A DNA stretch of 40,212 bases, from NCBI GenBank assembly GCA_009839505.1, contig VXPO01000022.1, forward strand, positions 1-40,212, in the 5' to 3' direction. This document shows positions 1 through 7,246 of the stretch, piece after piece. Every line of letters starts with the position of its first letter. The stretch's first letter is position 1. Under the pieces are notes generated by a model that worked only from the letters and a program-made list of their open reading frames with translations, searched no databases and had not been told where the DNA came from. A program made the position numbers and the translations under genes. Source of the stretch: Gammaproteobacteria bacterium. GTDB lineage: Bacteria > Pseudomonadota > Gammaproteobacteria > Pseudomonadales > Azotimanducaceae.

Positions 1-12
1 TTTGTTTTGCTC

Positions 13-50
13 CTGATCAAGCCCATGGACGGGCTTGATCAGAGGTTTCC
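13..50. repeat. Perfect hairpin, copy 1 of a dispersed palindromic element
   Basis: A 12-bp perfect stem (CTGATCAAGCCC at 13-24, GGGCTTGATCAG at 31-42) encloses a 6-nt loop (ATGGAC), followed by AGGTTTCC. It lies 3' of the amidinohydrolase gene on the minus strand. No U-run follows it on either strand, so it is not a classic intrinsic terminator. The loop, right arm and downstream flank recur at 16602-16632, which marks it as a dispersed element rather than a one-off hairpin. Confidence 0.75.
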
Positions 51-77
51 TAGCGGCGACACAAACAAGCGTTCGCT

Positions 78-728
78 TCACCAGCGCAATGACATGCACG
101 ACAATCCCCCGTCCAGCTTCGCTGCCTCGGCCGTGGGAACGGTCTCCACCTTGAAGCCCTCGGATTCCAACCGCTTGGCGGTGAGTGGATACCCCTCGCT
201 GAGCAGGACAACATCGTTGACGCGGATCAGGTTGGCCGCGGGCTCCTCGCCTAAGGGGCACTCGATGATGCGGTACCCCGCAAAACAACCGGTGGTGGCC
301 AATGCGGTAGTGCTGAAGACACTACCGGCGTCCAGCAGTGCACAACCGGTCTTGAGGTGAAGTACCGCCGTCGGCGTGTGGACTCGTCGGAGCGGAATCC
401 CGAGACCCGCGAGTAGTCTCTCCAGTGCGTCGACGCCGCGCTCGTCCGTACGGCTGGACAGGCCGGCCAACACCTCGCGGTCGGTGACCAGGAGGTCGCC
501 GCCGTCCACGAACCCGTCGCTGTCGAGATCGACGACGGTTTCGAAGTGACCCGCCAGTGCCGCGCGGGCCGGCGCACGTTCCCCGAAACGGCTGCGCGCA
601 CCCGGCCGCAGGACAATCGCAACACCCGCGATGCACAAGGCGACATCCTCAATGAAGACCGAGTCCGGGAAGGCTTCGAGCGGCTCCATGATCGTCACGT
701 TCACGCCGGCGCCGCGCAAGGCGTCCAT
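78..728 (-). CDS. DDAH/arginine deiminase-family amidinohydrolase (5' end uncertain)
   Basis: This guanidino-modifying enzyme resembles N(omega),N(omega)-dimethylarginine dimethylaminohydrolase, which releases citrulline and an amine from methylated arginine. Visible are the substrate-binding block PDSVFIEDVA, the catalytic His in TAVLHLKTGC, and the nucleophile Cys near the C-terminus in GGLSCMSLRW, the usual family ending. From the Met at 728 it is 216 residues, shorter than the usual 250-280. The missing N-terminal part is encoded in the same frame upstream: SHALCRRPGAS lies near 825 and AEHAAYM just before the Met. That extension runs to a stop near 905 with no ATG, GTG or TTG. The true start may therefore be non-canonical, or a frameshift may join it to the ATG at 910 in another frame. 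Family assignment is firm; exact substrate is inferred. Confidence 0.82.
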   Translation of the reverse strand: MDALRGAGVNVTIMEPLEAFPDSVFIEDVALCIAGVAIVLRPGARSRFGERAPARAALAGHFETVVDLDSDGFVDGGDLLVTDREVLAGLSSRTDERGVDALERLLAGLGIPLRRVHTPTAVLHLKTGCALLDAGSVFSTTALATTGCFAGYRIIECPLGEEPAANLIRVNDVVLLSEGYPLTAKRLESEGFKVETVPTAEAAKLDGGLSCMSLRW

Positions 729-951
729 GTATGCGGCGTGCTCGGCCGAGAAGGCCTCCGGGTCGGGGTCGCCGGAGTTCGATGTGCGCAGGCCCCGCGC
801 GACGCTGGCCCCCGGTCTACGGCAGAGCGCGTGGCTGAATTGATAGCCTGCTTCGGGTTCGAGGCCGATGGGATCGCTCGTACCAAAAGTCCGGAGGCGA
901 CGTTAGCATGGCTCCCGGAGCTGTCCGGGACGGACGGAAGGAGGACTCGCG

Positions 952-1755
952 GTGATGATCGACCTCGCCACCGAACGCATGCTCGCGGAGATCGACGAAC
1001 ACGGAGTCGGCCGCCTGGTGTTCAACAATCCCGCCAAGCACAACGCGCTGTCGCTCGACATGTGGCAGGGGGTGGCCGACGCCCTCGAGTGTTTCGAGGC
1101 GAACGACGACGTCCGCGTTGTGGTGATGTCGGGGGCGGGCGGCAAGTCGTTCGTTTCCGGAGCCGACATCAGCGAGTTCGACTCCAAGCGGTCCAATGCC
1201 GAGCAACGGCGGGAGTACGGGCGCATCTCGGCCCGGGGCGGCCGCGCGCTTGCCACCTTCAGCAAACCCCTCATCGGCGAGATCGTCGGCTACTGTATCG
1301 GCGGCGGACTCGCCACGGCGTTGAACGCGGACGTCCGCTTCGCAACGCCGGACTCCACTTTCGGCATTCCCGCCGCGAAGCTCGGGCTGGGCTACGGCTA
1401 CGAGGGTCTCGCCAAGCTCGCGCGGACGGTGGGGCCGGCGCGGGCGAGGGACATCATGTTCTCGGCGCGCTTCCTCGATGCCGATGAAGCGCTGCGTATT
1501 GGACTCGTCAACTTCGTCGAATCGCGCGAGACGATCGCCGATGCGGTGACCGAGTACGCCCGCCGGGTCGCCGTCAACGCGCCGATGACGGTGCGTGCCG
1601 CGAAGGCGGCGGTGGAAGCCTGGGAGGCAGGTGAGCGGCCGGACGATCTCGCCAAGGTCGGCAGGCTGGTGAACGCCTGCTTCGACTCCGAGGACTACCG
1701 CGAAGGCCGGCGGGCGTTCGCGGAGAAGCGCACGCCGGTGTTTAGAGGGGAGTGA
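952..1755 (+). CDS. Enoyl-CoA hydratase/isomerase (crotonase) family protein, atypical active site
   Basis: A 267-residue crotonase-fold protein acting on acyl-CoA thioesters. Oxyanion-hole blocks are present: SGADISEF (residues 69-76) and GYCIGGGLATAL (113-124). By alignment to rat mitochondrial hydratase from memory, the two catalytic glutamates are replaced by Ala141 (in FGIPAAKLGLG) and Asp167 (in ARARDIMF). It may therefore not be a standard hydratase, and an isomerase, hydrolase or other crotonase reaction is possible. GTG at 952 is followed at once by ATG at 955; GGAAGGAGG lies just upstream and serves either. It is divergent from the amidinohydrolase and stands alone. A degraded copy of its residue 61-82 region lies at 2412-2484. 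Confidence 0.88.
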   Translation: MMIDLATERMLAEIDEHGVGRLVFNNPAKHNALSLDMWQGVADALECFEANDDVRVVVMSGAGGKSFVSGADISEFDSKRSNAEQRREYGRISARGGRALATFSKPLIGEIVGYCIGGGLATALNADVRFATPDSTFGIPAAKLGLGYGYEGLAKLARTVGPARARDIMFSARFLDADEALRIGLVNFVESRETIADAVTEYARRVAVNAPMTVRAAKAAVEAWEAGERPDDLAKVGRLVNACFDSEDYREGRRAFAEKRTPVFRGE

Positions 1756-1840
1756 TCGTCGGCGGGCCCACGTTTGGACGAGGGCGGCTGAACGTGTCGC
1801 GCTTGTTGCCAAAACGCACACATTAGGTGAATAATGGCGC

Positions 1841-2122
1841 GTGGCCGCGTCGTTCGATTGGAATCCCGATAAGAACCGTCAACTGGCTGAGGAAAGGGGA
1901 GTCACCTTCGAGAGGGTTGTCTCATCGATCGAGCGTGGCGGCATCGTGGACGTGTTGGAACATCCCGATCAGGAGCGTTGTCCAGGGCAGATGATCTACG
2001 TGGTCGACATCGGGCAGTACCTTCACCTCGTGCCTTTCGTCACCACGCCGGATGGTACGAGGTTCCTTAAGACCATCATCCCCAGCCGCAAGGCAATGCG
2101 CGATTACCGGAGGAGGCCGTGA
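1841..2122 (+). CDS. BrnT-like toxin of a type II toxin-antitoxin module
   Basis: A 93-residue basic protein that opens with FDWNPDKNRQLAEERGVTFERV, the hallmark start of the BrnT family (small RelE-fold ribonucleases that block translation). The C-terminus TIIPSRKAMRDYRRRP matches the Arg/Tyr-rich tail of that family, although the usual RxIS(A/P)R block is only partly recognisable. GTG at 1841 is the plausible start; an ATG at 1834 is out of frame. The stop overlaps the next gene's GTG at 2119. Toxin first and antitoxin second is the known brnTA order. The central part is divergent, so activity cannot be assumed. Confidence 0.72.
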   Translation: MAASFDWNPDKNRQLAEERGVTFERVVSSIERGGIVDVLEHPDQERCPGQMIYVVDIGQYLHLVPFVTTPDGTRFLKTIIPSRKAMRDYRRRP

Positions 2123-2124
2123 CC

Positions 2125-2400
2125 ATGAGTGGAACAATGGACGCCGAGGAGCGTGACATCCTCGCGCGATTCGAGCGCGGCGAGCTGGTTGCTCGTCCGG
2201 ACGCGGAACGGGAGATGGCGGCGGCGCGGGAAGCGGCCCGCCACACGTTCAACAAGACTCGACGGGTGAACCTGCGTGTCACCGAACGCGACTTCGACCT
2301 TGCCCATGCGCGGGCGCGGGAGGAAGGCCTGCCGTACCAGACGCTCCTGTCGAGCGTTATTCACAAGTACTTGTCCGGCAGGCTCATAGAGAGGCCATAG
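2125..2400 (+). CDS. BrnA-like antitoxin / ribbon-helix-helix DNA-binding protein
   Basis: A small protein of 91 residues from ATG 2125, or 93 from GTG 2119. ATG is preferred because AGGAGG at 2111-2116 is eight bases upstream, while the GTG sits only two bases from it. The C-terminal half (KTRRVNLRVTERDFDLAHARAREEGLPYQTLLSSVIHKYLSG) has the strand-helix-helix pattern of CopG/BrnA antitoxins. These bind their toxin through the flexible N-terminal half and repress their own operon through the RHH domain. It overlaps or abuts the toxin gene, so translational coupling is likely. Confidence 0.72.
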   Translation: MSGTMDAEERDILARFERGELVARPDAEREMAAAREAARHTFNKTRRVNLRVTERDFDLAHARAREEGLPYQTLLSSVIHKYLSGRLIERP

Positions 2401-2411
2401 CACACTCGTTA

Positions 2412-2484
2412 GACGCAGGCGGCAAATCCTTCGATTTCCCAGCGCCGACATCAGCGAGTTCGGACTCCAATAGTCCAAATGCTC
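2412..2484 (+). pseudogene. Remnant of a crotonase gene (fragment similar to 1132-1206)
   Basis: About 70 bases align to the crotonase gene around 1135-1205. GGCGGCAA, TTCG, a shared TTTCC, the 18-base run CCGACATCAGCGAGTTCG and ACTCCAA occur in the same order and spacing, with several substitutions and single-base indels that break the frame. It follows the antitoxin stop by 12 bases. It is either a partial tandem duplication or the debris of a second crotonase gene. No open frame survives. Confidence 0.6.
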
Positions 2485-2486
2485 CA

Positions 2487-3977
2487 TCAGGGGCGTGCGG
2501 ACTCCTTCGGGATCCGGTGGGTCAGCCGGTCGCCGTCCGCGACGAGGATGCGGCTGTCCGAGAGAACGGGGTGGGCGCAGGGCGCCTCGGAATCGACGTC
2601 GTGCCTGTTGTACCTGAACTCCGCCTTGCCGTACTCGGCGTCCCAATGGGTGAAGCCTGCAAACCGTACGTGCGGCACTGAGTCGATGGCGGTACGAACG
2701 CTCGGACCGCCTTGGGCATCGGGTTCGTGGAGCTCGTAGATCTCTACGAAACGCTGGTCGCGAGATTCCTCGTTGTGCTTGTAGCGATACAGGGCGAGCC
2801 GGTCGCCTAGGAAGTGCACGCCCGTGGGATAGCCGTGTCGCGCCAGCGCCCGCCCTTTGAACGGTACGGAGATGACCGTGTCTCCGGACGTGGCGTCCAG
2901 TACGACGCCAAAGGTCTCGGTGCCGAGTACGACCCAGGCGCCGTCTTCGGAAACCTGCGGTTGCGTCCACAGGTCTTGAGGGGGGAACTCCCGGGACCAG
3001 ACCACGGTTGATCGGCGAGCCTGGCCGTTTGCGTGGAAACGGTGTTCGGCCCGATGCAGTCTGATGGGGCCACTGTCCCAGCGTGTGAATTCGACGTGAT
3101 AGCTCAGTTCGCTGGAGCGAAAGACGTCTACCCGCAGGTCGTTCGGATCGTCGTTGGCGGTCCGTACCTCGCGGGGGCGGCCACCATCCACTGGATAGAA
3201 GCGATACGTCCCGCCTCCCACACCGTTGGGGTTGATGATCACTTCGGTGTGGTTCGCCGAGTACCAGGCGTACTGAACGAAGCCTCGCCAGCCCATCGAC
3301 TCACCCTGATCGGAAACGCTGTCGTCCAGGTCGTGGTGGTGCTCGGAGCCGGCGTCCAGGTTGCGGATGACGAGCCGCGACCCTCCCGCTAGGGGCTCGA
3401 CGGAAACGAATGACGATCCGTCCGGTGCGAGGTCGAAGTCCCAGGTCTCGCTGCCCTGGTAGATCGTCTGGCCGTCGTGAACGACCTCCACCGTGCCGTC
3501 GCGAAACGAACGCAGTGCCGCGATGGTCGACCCGTCCGGACGTTTGCCCACCGCTACGTACACGTCGCGCAAGGTTCCGTAGGAAAACGGAAGATCTCCG
3601 CCGAAGAGAACGCCGTTCTCGTCGACGACGGCGTACCAGGTCTCCTGTTCCGACCGGGGAACCAGGACCACCGCGGTTCGTTGTGCGTCGCCTCTCCCGG
3701 GCACGAGATCGCAGTCCCGTCGGGCGACGATTGCCTGCGGCGGCAGTTCGAACCAAGGCTCATCCAACCTGGGAGGCGGCGCTGCCGGCCCGACCGCGGT
3801 CGCCACACTCGCATCGGTCGGGTCAACATCCAACGCGGGTGAACTGGTCGCAGCCACCGGAACTTCGTACCCGGCATCGATGCCTGCGGCGAACCACCAG
3901 GCCCCAATGGCGGCCACCAGCGACGATACGGCCAATGCGACCAGCAGCGATGTTTGCCGCCTTGTCACCCTTGTCAC
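2487..3977 (-). CDS. Membrane-anchored beta-propeller-like protein of unknown function
   Basis: I do not recognise a named family. GTG at 3977 gives 496 residues beginning MTRVTRRQTSLL; an in-frame Met at 4094 would add a tail that looks non-coding. Residues about 6-32 are a single hydrophobic segment after a basic start, so the rest is probably periplasmic. The body is rich in short beta-strand repeats ending in DG, such as LAPDGSSFVSVEP and VSEDGAWVVLGTE, as in WD40/PD40-like propellers. Two cysteines, in RRDCDLV and APCAHPV near the two ends of the body, could form a disulfide. It is divergent from the MerR gene at 4139, which could be its regulator; this is inference from position only. 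Confidence 0.6.
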   Translation of the reverse strand: MTRVTRRQTSLLVALAVSSLVAAIGAWWFAAGIDAGYEVPVAATSSPALDVDPTDASVATAVGPAAPPPRLDEPWFELPPQAIVARRDCDLVPGRGDAQRTAVVLVPRSEQETWYAVVDENGVLFGGDLPFSYGTLRDVYVAVGKRPDGSTIAALRSFRDGTVEVVHDGQTIYQGSETWDFDLAPDGSSFVSVEPLAGGSRLVIRNLDAGSEHHHDLDDSVSDQGESMGWRGFVQYAWYSANHTEVIINPNGVGGGTYRFYPVDGGRPREVRTANDDPNDLRVDVFRSSELSYHVEFTRWDSGPIRLHRAEHRFHANGQARRSTVVWSREFPPQDLWTQPQVSEDGAWVVLGTETFGVVLDATSGDTVISVPFKGRALARHGYPTGVHFLGDRLALYRYKHNEESRDQRFVEIYELHEPDAQGGPSVRTAIDSVPHVRFAGFTHWDAEYGKAEFRYNRHDVDSEAPCAHPVLSDSRILVADGDRLTHRIPKESARP

Positions 3978-4066
3978 CCACCAGTGCCCGACGGATTCAC
4001 GGTGGGAGACACTACCCCATGATTGTGGTGTATTTATGGACACTTCATGGAAGGCAAAAGAAGGGC

Positions 4067-4095
4067 TTGACCCTCTCGCCGCGTCAGGTCCCACA
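4067..4095 (+). promoter_or_regulatory. Candidate MerR-type promoter/operator
   Basis: TTGACC at 4067-4072 begins a stretch with outer inverted arms GACC (4069-4072) and GGTC (4085-4088). MerR-family promoters carry the operator inside an over-long 19-bp spacer, and this layout fits that pattern. The -10 at the matching distance (CACAGT) is poor. It lies about 45 bases upstream of the MerR start and so suggests autoregulation. Weak call. Confidence 0.3.
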
Positions 4096-4138
4096 GTCGG
4101 CTCATCGGCCCGTGGCGGGCCTTGATGAGGAGCGAAGC

Positions 4139-5539
4139 ATGTACAAGGTAAGCGAGGCTGCAGCGTTGTCGGGGGTCACCGTCCGTGCGCTGCATCACTA
4201 CGACGCGATCGGTCTGTTGCAGCCGTCCGCCCGTTCCGACGCCGACTATCGGCTATACGGCAACGACGACATCGCCGCCCTGCGTCGCATCCGCCGCTAC
4301 CAGGCGCTGGGATTCTCCCTGGACGAGATTCGGGAACTCTTGACCGCGTCGGCGAAGGATCGCCTGGCCGCAATGCGCAACCAACGGGACGCGGTCCGCC
4401 ATCGAGCCGCGGAGACGGCGGCGATCGTCCACGCCATCAACCGCGAGATCACCATGGAGAACGGCGGCGGAACACAACCGCCTGATCGCCTGGAGCGTGC
4501 CCAAGGGTTGGTCAGCGAGTACCGGGAGCGGTCGAGGACCGAAAGCGTCCCGCAGCAGTCCGCGCTGCTTGCGGAGGCGCTCGACGTGCTGCGTCCGCTG
4601 ACAACGGGTGCCGCCATGGACGCCGCCGCGGTGCGGTTGGCCGTTTGGATCCACCACCTGCGCCATGACTATGCCAATCTGGCCGATTTGTGCCGACGGT
4701 TCCTGGACCAGGAACCCGACTGGGAGGACGGCGCGTTCGCCACCCTCGAACTGGTCAACGCGCTGACGTTCCTGGAGCGCCACCAGGACGGCGTCGACGT
4801 GCACCGTGCTCACATCGAGGCGGTGATGGCGCACCGCCCACCCACCGAGTGGGCCGACGCGATGTGGAACTCGTCGCACAGCCATTGCTGGCACGCGGCC
4901 GGGCAGCGCGAGGCGTGGGTGGATCTGTTCAGGGTCCTCGATGCCGGCGTCGAGGCCACGGCGGAGAACCGGCAGAACCGCTACGAGTTGCTGCACACCG
5001 CGGCGATGGCGATGGGCAGCGACTACGAGACCTACGCGACCGACATCGAAACCCTGACCGAACGCATGGCCGCGATCATCGGCGAGGATCCGGACTGGTC
5101 GGAGCGGCTGTGGGCCGAACTGAGGTTCGAGCAGCAGAAGGTCGGCAACGCGGTCCGGTGCGGCGATCCGGAGGGCGTGACGCAGGCCGTCGACGCCTAC
5201 CGGACCTTCCTCGACCGCTGTGATTGGCCTCGCAAGCAGATCGGCATCGCCTACAGCAACCTAGGCGCGATCATGCTGTGGGAGAACCGCCCCGAAGACG
5301 CGGTCGGTTCGTTTGTGCGGGCACAGCAGGATCTTGAACTCGATGGCTACGGCTATGCCTGGTTCGCCTCGGCGTCGCTCGCCTCGGGTGCCCCCCGGGA
5401 ACGGGTGCGAGAGTTGCTGGCCGAAGCGGGGCGGCGTCTCGAGTCGGCGGACGCGATGAGGATCTTCAACGAGGATGCGGTGCTGTCGTCCGCCGCGGAC
5501 AAGGACGATCTATTGAACGCGCTACTGCAGACCGCTTGA
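4139..5539 (+). CDS. MerR-family regulator with long TPR-like C-terminal domain
   Basis: A transcription regulator of 466 residues. Residues 1-70 are a textbook MerR winged helix: YKVSEAAALSGVTVRALHHYDAIGLLQPS, then YRLYGNDDIAALRRIRRYQALGFSLDEIRELL, followed by a dimerisation helix to about 105. The remaining roughly 350 residues are unlike the short effector domains of ordinary MerR proteins. They are almost entirely helical, with paired-helix spacing reminiscent of TPR repeats (for example QIGIAYSNLGAIMLWENRPEDAVGSFVRA). ATG at 4139 has GAGGAGC upstream. The open frame extends about 730 bases further 5', but that part is antisense to the propeller gene. The ligand is unknown; a peptide or protein signal is plausible given the helical repeat domain. 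Confidence 0.88.
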   Translation: MYKVSEAAALSGVTVRALHHYDAIGLLQPSARSDADYRLYGNDDIAALRRIRRYQALGFSLDEIRELLTASAKDRLAAMRNQRDAVRHRAAETAAIVHAINREITMENGGGTQPPDRLERAQGLVSEYRERSRTESVPQQSALLAEALDVLRPLTTGAAMDAAAVRLAVWIHHLRHDYANLADLCRRFLDQEPDWEDGAFATLELVNALTFLERHQDGVDVHRAHIEAVMAHRPPTEWADAMWNSSHSHCWHAAGQREAWVDLFRVLDAGVEATAENRQNRYELLHTAAMAMGSDYETYATDIETLTERMAAIIGEDPDWSERLWAELRFEQQKVGNAVRCGDPEGVTQAVDAYRTFLDRCDWPRKQIGIAYSNLGAIMLWENRPEDAVGSFVRAQQDLELDGYGYAWFASASLASGAPRERVRELLAEAGRRLESADAMRIFNEDAVLSSAADKDDLLNALLQTA

Positions 5540-5584
5540 ACGTGGCCCGTGTCGACCATCCGCAGCCGGCGTGGCACGAAGACG

Positions 5585-5628
5585 GGCGACCACAACGCGC
5601 CCGTAGGGGCGCGCGGTCGCCCCTACGG
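5585..5628. repeat. Dispersed GGGCGACCACAA-type intergenic repeat, copy 1
   Basis: GGGCGACCACAA at 5585-5596 is followed by the GTAGGGGCG / CGCCCCTAC inverted arms. The same leader followed by a C-rich CCCCCTACG occurs at 8100-8124. Both copies lie in intergenic DNA at the 3' ends of genes. Confidence 0.55.
5601..5628. terminator. Hairpin after the MerR gene (possible terminator)
   Basis: An 11-bp perfect stem (CCGTAGGGGCG at 5601-5611, CGCCCCTACGG at 5618-5628) has a 6-nt loop. There is no U-tract. It overlaps a dispersed element that begins GGGCGACCACAA at 5585 and recurs at 8100. Confidence 0.5.
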
Positions 5629-5718
5629 TCGGCCGCGACACTAGCCCCAAGGCGTCCGCGTCCCCGCGTCGGACATGAACTGATAGCATGAAGGCGCATC
5701 GAGACGATCACGGAGACC

Positions 5719-6468
5719 ATGCCAGAACGCGTCGTTACCGCCTGCGTATTGATCATCGGCAACGAAATCCTGTCAGGCCGCACCCAGGACACGAACCTCA
5801 ACCACATCGCCAATGTACTCGGCGAGAACGGTGTGCGGGTGCGCGAGGCGCGGGTGATCCCGGACACCGAGGCCGCCATCGTCGACGCCGTCAACGAGGT
5901 TCGTGCCAAGTACGACTACGTGTTCACCACCGGCGGCATCGGCCCGACCCACGACGACATCACCGCCGACTGCATCGCCAAGGCGTTCGGCGTGCCGTTG
6001 GTGATCAACGAGACCATCGCACAGCGCATCCGGGCACGGCCATCGCCGCCGGAGGTCATGGCATCGCGGATGCGCATGGCACGCGTGCCGGAGGGGGCCG
6101 AACTGGTGGACAACGCCACGGGTGGTCCGCAGGGATTCAGCATCGGCAACGTCTACGTCATGGCGGGCATTCCCTCGGTAATGCGCGCGATGATCTCCAC
6201 GGTCCGGCTCGAAGGTGGCGCCGTCGTGCAGTCGCGTTCGGTGACCGCGTATCTCGGAGAGAGCGAGGTGGCGACCGGGCTCGAGGCGATCCAGGATCGC
6301 TATGCGGATATCGACATCGGCAGCTATCCGTTCATGGACGACGACGGCTACGGCACCACGCTGGTGATTCGCGGTATCGATCCCGTGGCGCTCGGCAAGG
6401 TGCTCGATGAGATCAAGCAGTTGATCGTCGACGCCGGCGAGACTCCGCGCAACGTCGTCGCCGAATAA
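5719..6468 (+). CDS. CinA-like competence/damage-inducible protein (MoCF-binding domain only)
   Basis: A 249-residue protein of the MoaB/Mog/CinA fold. N-terminal LIIGNEILSGRTQDTN and VFTTGGIGPTHDDIT are the diagnostic CinA/MoeA-like blocks that bind nucleotide or pterin. Full-length CinA proteins (about 400 residues) carry a C-terminal nicotinamide-nucleotide amidase; this one stops before it, as do many stand-alone proteobacterial forms. It may process ADP-ribose or pterin-type compounds, but the stand-alone type is poorly defined. ATG at 5719 follows GGAGACC. The SDR gene starts 22 bases after the stop, so the two are probably co-transcribed. Confidence 0.9.
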   Translation: MPERVVTACVLIIGNEILSGRTQDTNLNHIANVLGENGVRVREARVIPDTEAAIVDAVNEVRAKYDYVFTTGGIGPTHDDITADCIAKAFGVPLVINETIAQRIRARPSPPEVMASRMRMARVPEGAELVDNATGGPQGFSIGNVYVMAGIPSVMRAMISTVRLEGGAVVQSRSVTAYLGESEVATGLEAIQDRYADIDIGSYPFMDDDGYGTTLVIRGIDPVALGKVLDEIKQLIVDAGETPRNVVAE

Positions 6469-6490
6469 CGACACTCGAAGAGGCATCCCC

Positions 6491-7207
6491 ATGGATCTGC
6501 AAGGCAAACGGGCCATCGTCCTCGGTGGCACATCGGGCATCGGCCTCGCGGTGACGCGTCAACTGGAGGCGGCGGGCGTCGCCGTCACTGCCGGTAGCCG
6601 GTCGGAGTCCAACGTGGCCCAGGCCAGGTCCGTGACCGGTGATGGCGTCGGCTTTCGGACAATCGACGTCCTTGATCGCGCGGCACTCACGGCGCTGTTC
6701 GAAGAGCACGATGGATTCGACATTCTGGTCAACGCCGCGACGGGCGGGGAACGCGCGTCGGGTCCGTTCCTGCAGATGGATCTCGACGGCTTCCAGGGCT
6801 CGTTCCGCAAGCTTTGGGGCTACACCAACAGCGTGCGCTTGGGAACGGCCCACATGGCGCCCGAAGGCGCGATCACGCTGGTGAGCGGCTATCCGGCCCG
6901 CAAGGCCAATCCGGGATCCTCGGCGATATCCACGGTGGGCAACGCGGTGGAAGGTTTCGTGCGCGCCATCGCCCCGGAAATCGCGCCGCGCCGCATCAAC
7001 GTGGTTTCCCCGGGCATCATCGACACGCCGATGTTCGCCGCCGAAGGCGAGGCGCGGGAGCAGTTTCTCACCAACGCCACGCGCAACATGCTGATCAAGC
7101 GGGCGGGCACGGCGGACGAGGTGGCGTCGGCGATCCTGCTGACGCTCGAGAACGACTACATGACGGGTACCACCATCGGCGTGGACGGCGGCGCGCTGCT
7201 GCCGTAG
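6491..7207 (+). CDS. SDR-family oxidoreductase lacking the canonical Tyr-Lys pair
   Basis: A 238-residue short-chain dehydrogenase. The cofactor loop GGTSGIG (residues 12-18) is intact, and NAAT (81-84) stands for the usual NNAG. Ser132 is in place, but the expected YxxxK thirteen residues downstream reads as an Ala/Ile-Ser-Thr-Val-Gly stretch (SSAISTVGNAVEGF). A YPARK motif at 134-138 is too close to Ser132 to be the standard dyad. The C-terminal RINVVSPGIIDTPMF and GTTIGVDGGALLP are normal. It may use relocated residues, or bind NAD(P) without ordinary alcohol oxidation. It sits between the CinA-like gene and the CPBP gene in the same direction. Confidence 0.88.
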   Translation: MDLQGKRAIVLGGTSGIGLAVTRQLEAAGVAVTAGSRSESNVAQARSVTGDGVGFRTIDVLDRAALTALFEEHDGFDILVNAATGGERASGPFLQMDLDGFQGSFRKLWGYTNSVRLGTAHMAPEGAITLVSGYPARKANPGSSAISTVGNAVEGFVRAIAPEIAPRRINVVSPGIIDTPMFAAEGEAREQFLTNATRNMLIKRAGTADEVASAILLTLENDYMTGTTIGVDGGALLP

Positions 7208-7246
7208 GCCGACACCTCGACGGCTCGGCGCCGGATCGACGCATAG

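Noticed and set aside
817-1821. 334-codon open frame on the minus strand
   Set aside because: It covers the crotonase gene on the opposite strand and has shadow-like composition. The crotonase has clear motifs and a ribosome site.
3410-4138. 5' extension of the MerR open frame
   Set aside because: It is antisense to the propeller gene and Arg-rich; the MerR domain begins exactly at ATG 4139 with a good ribosome site.
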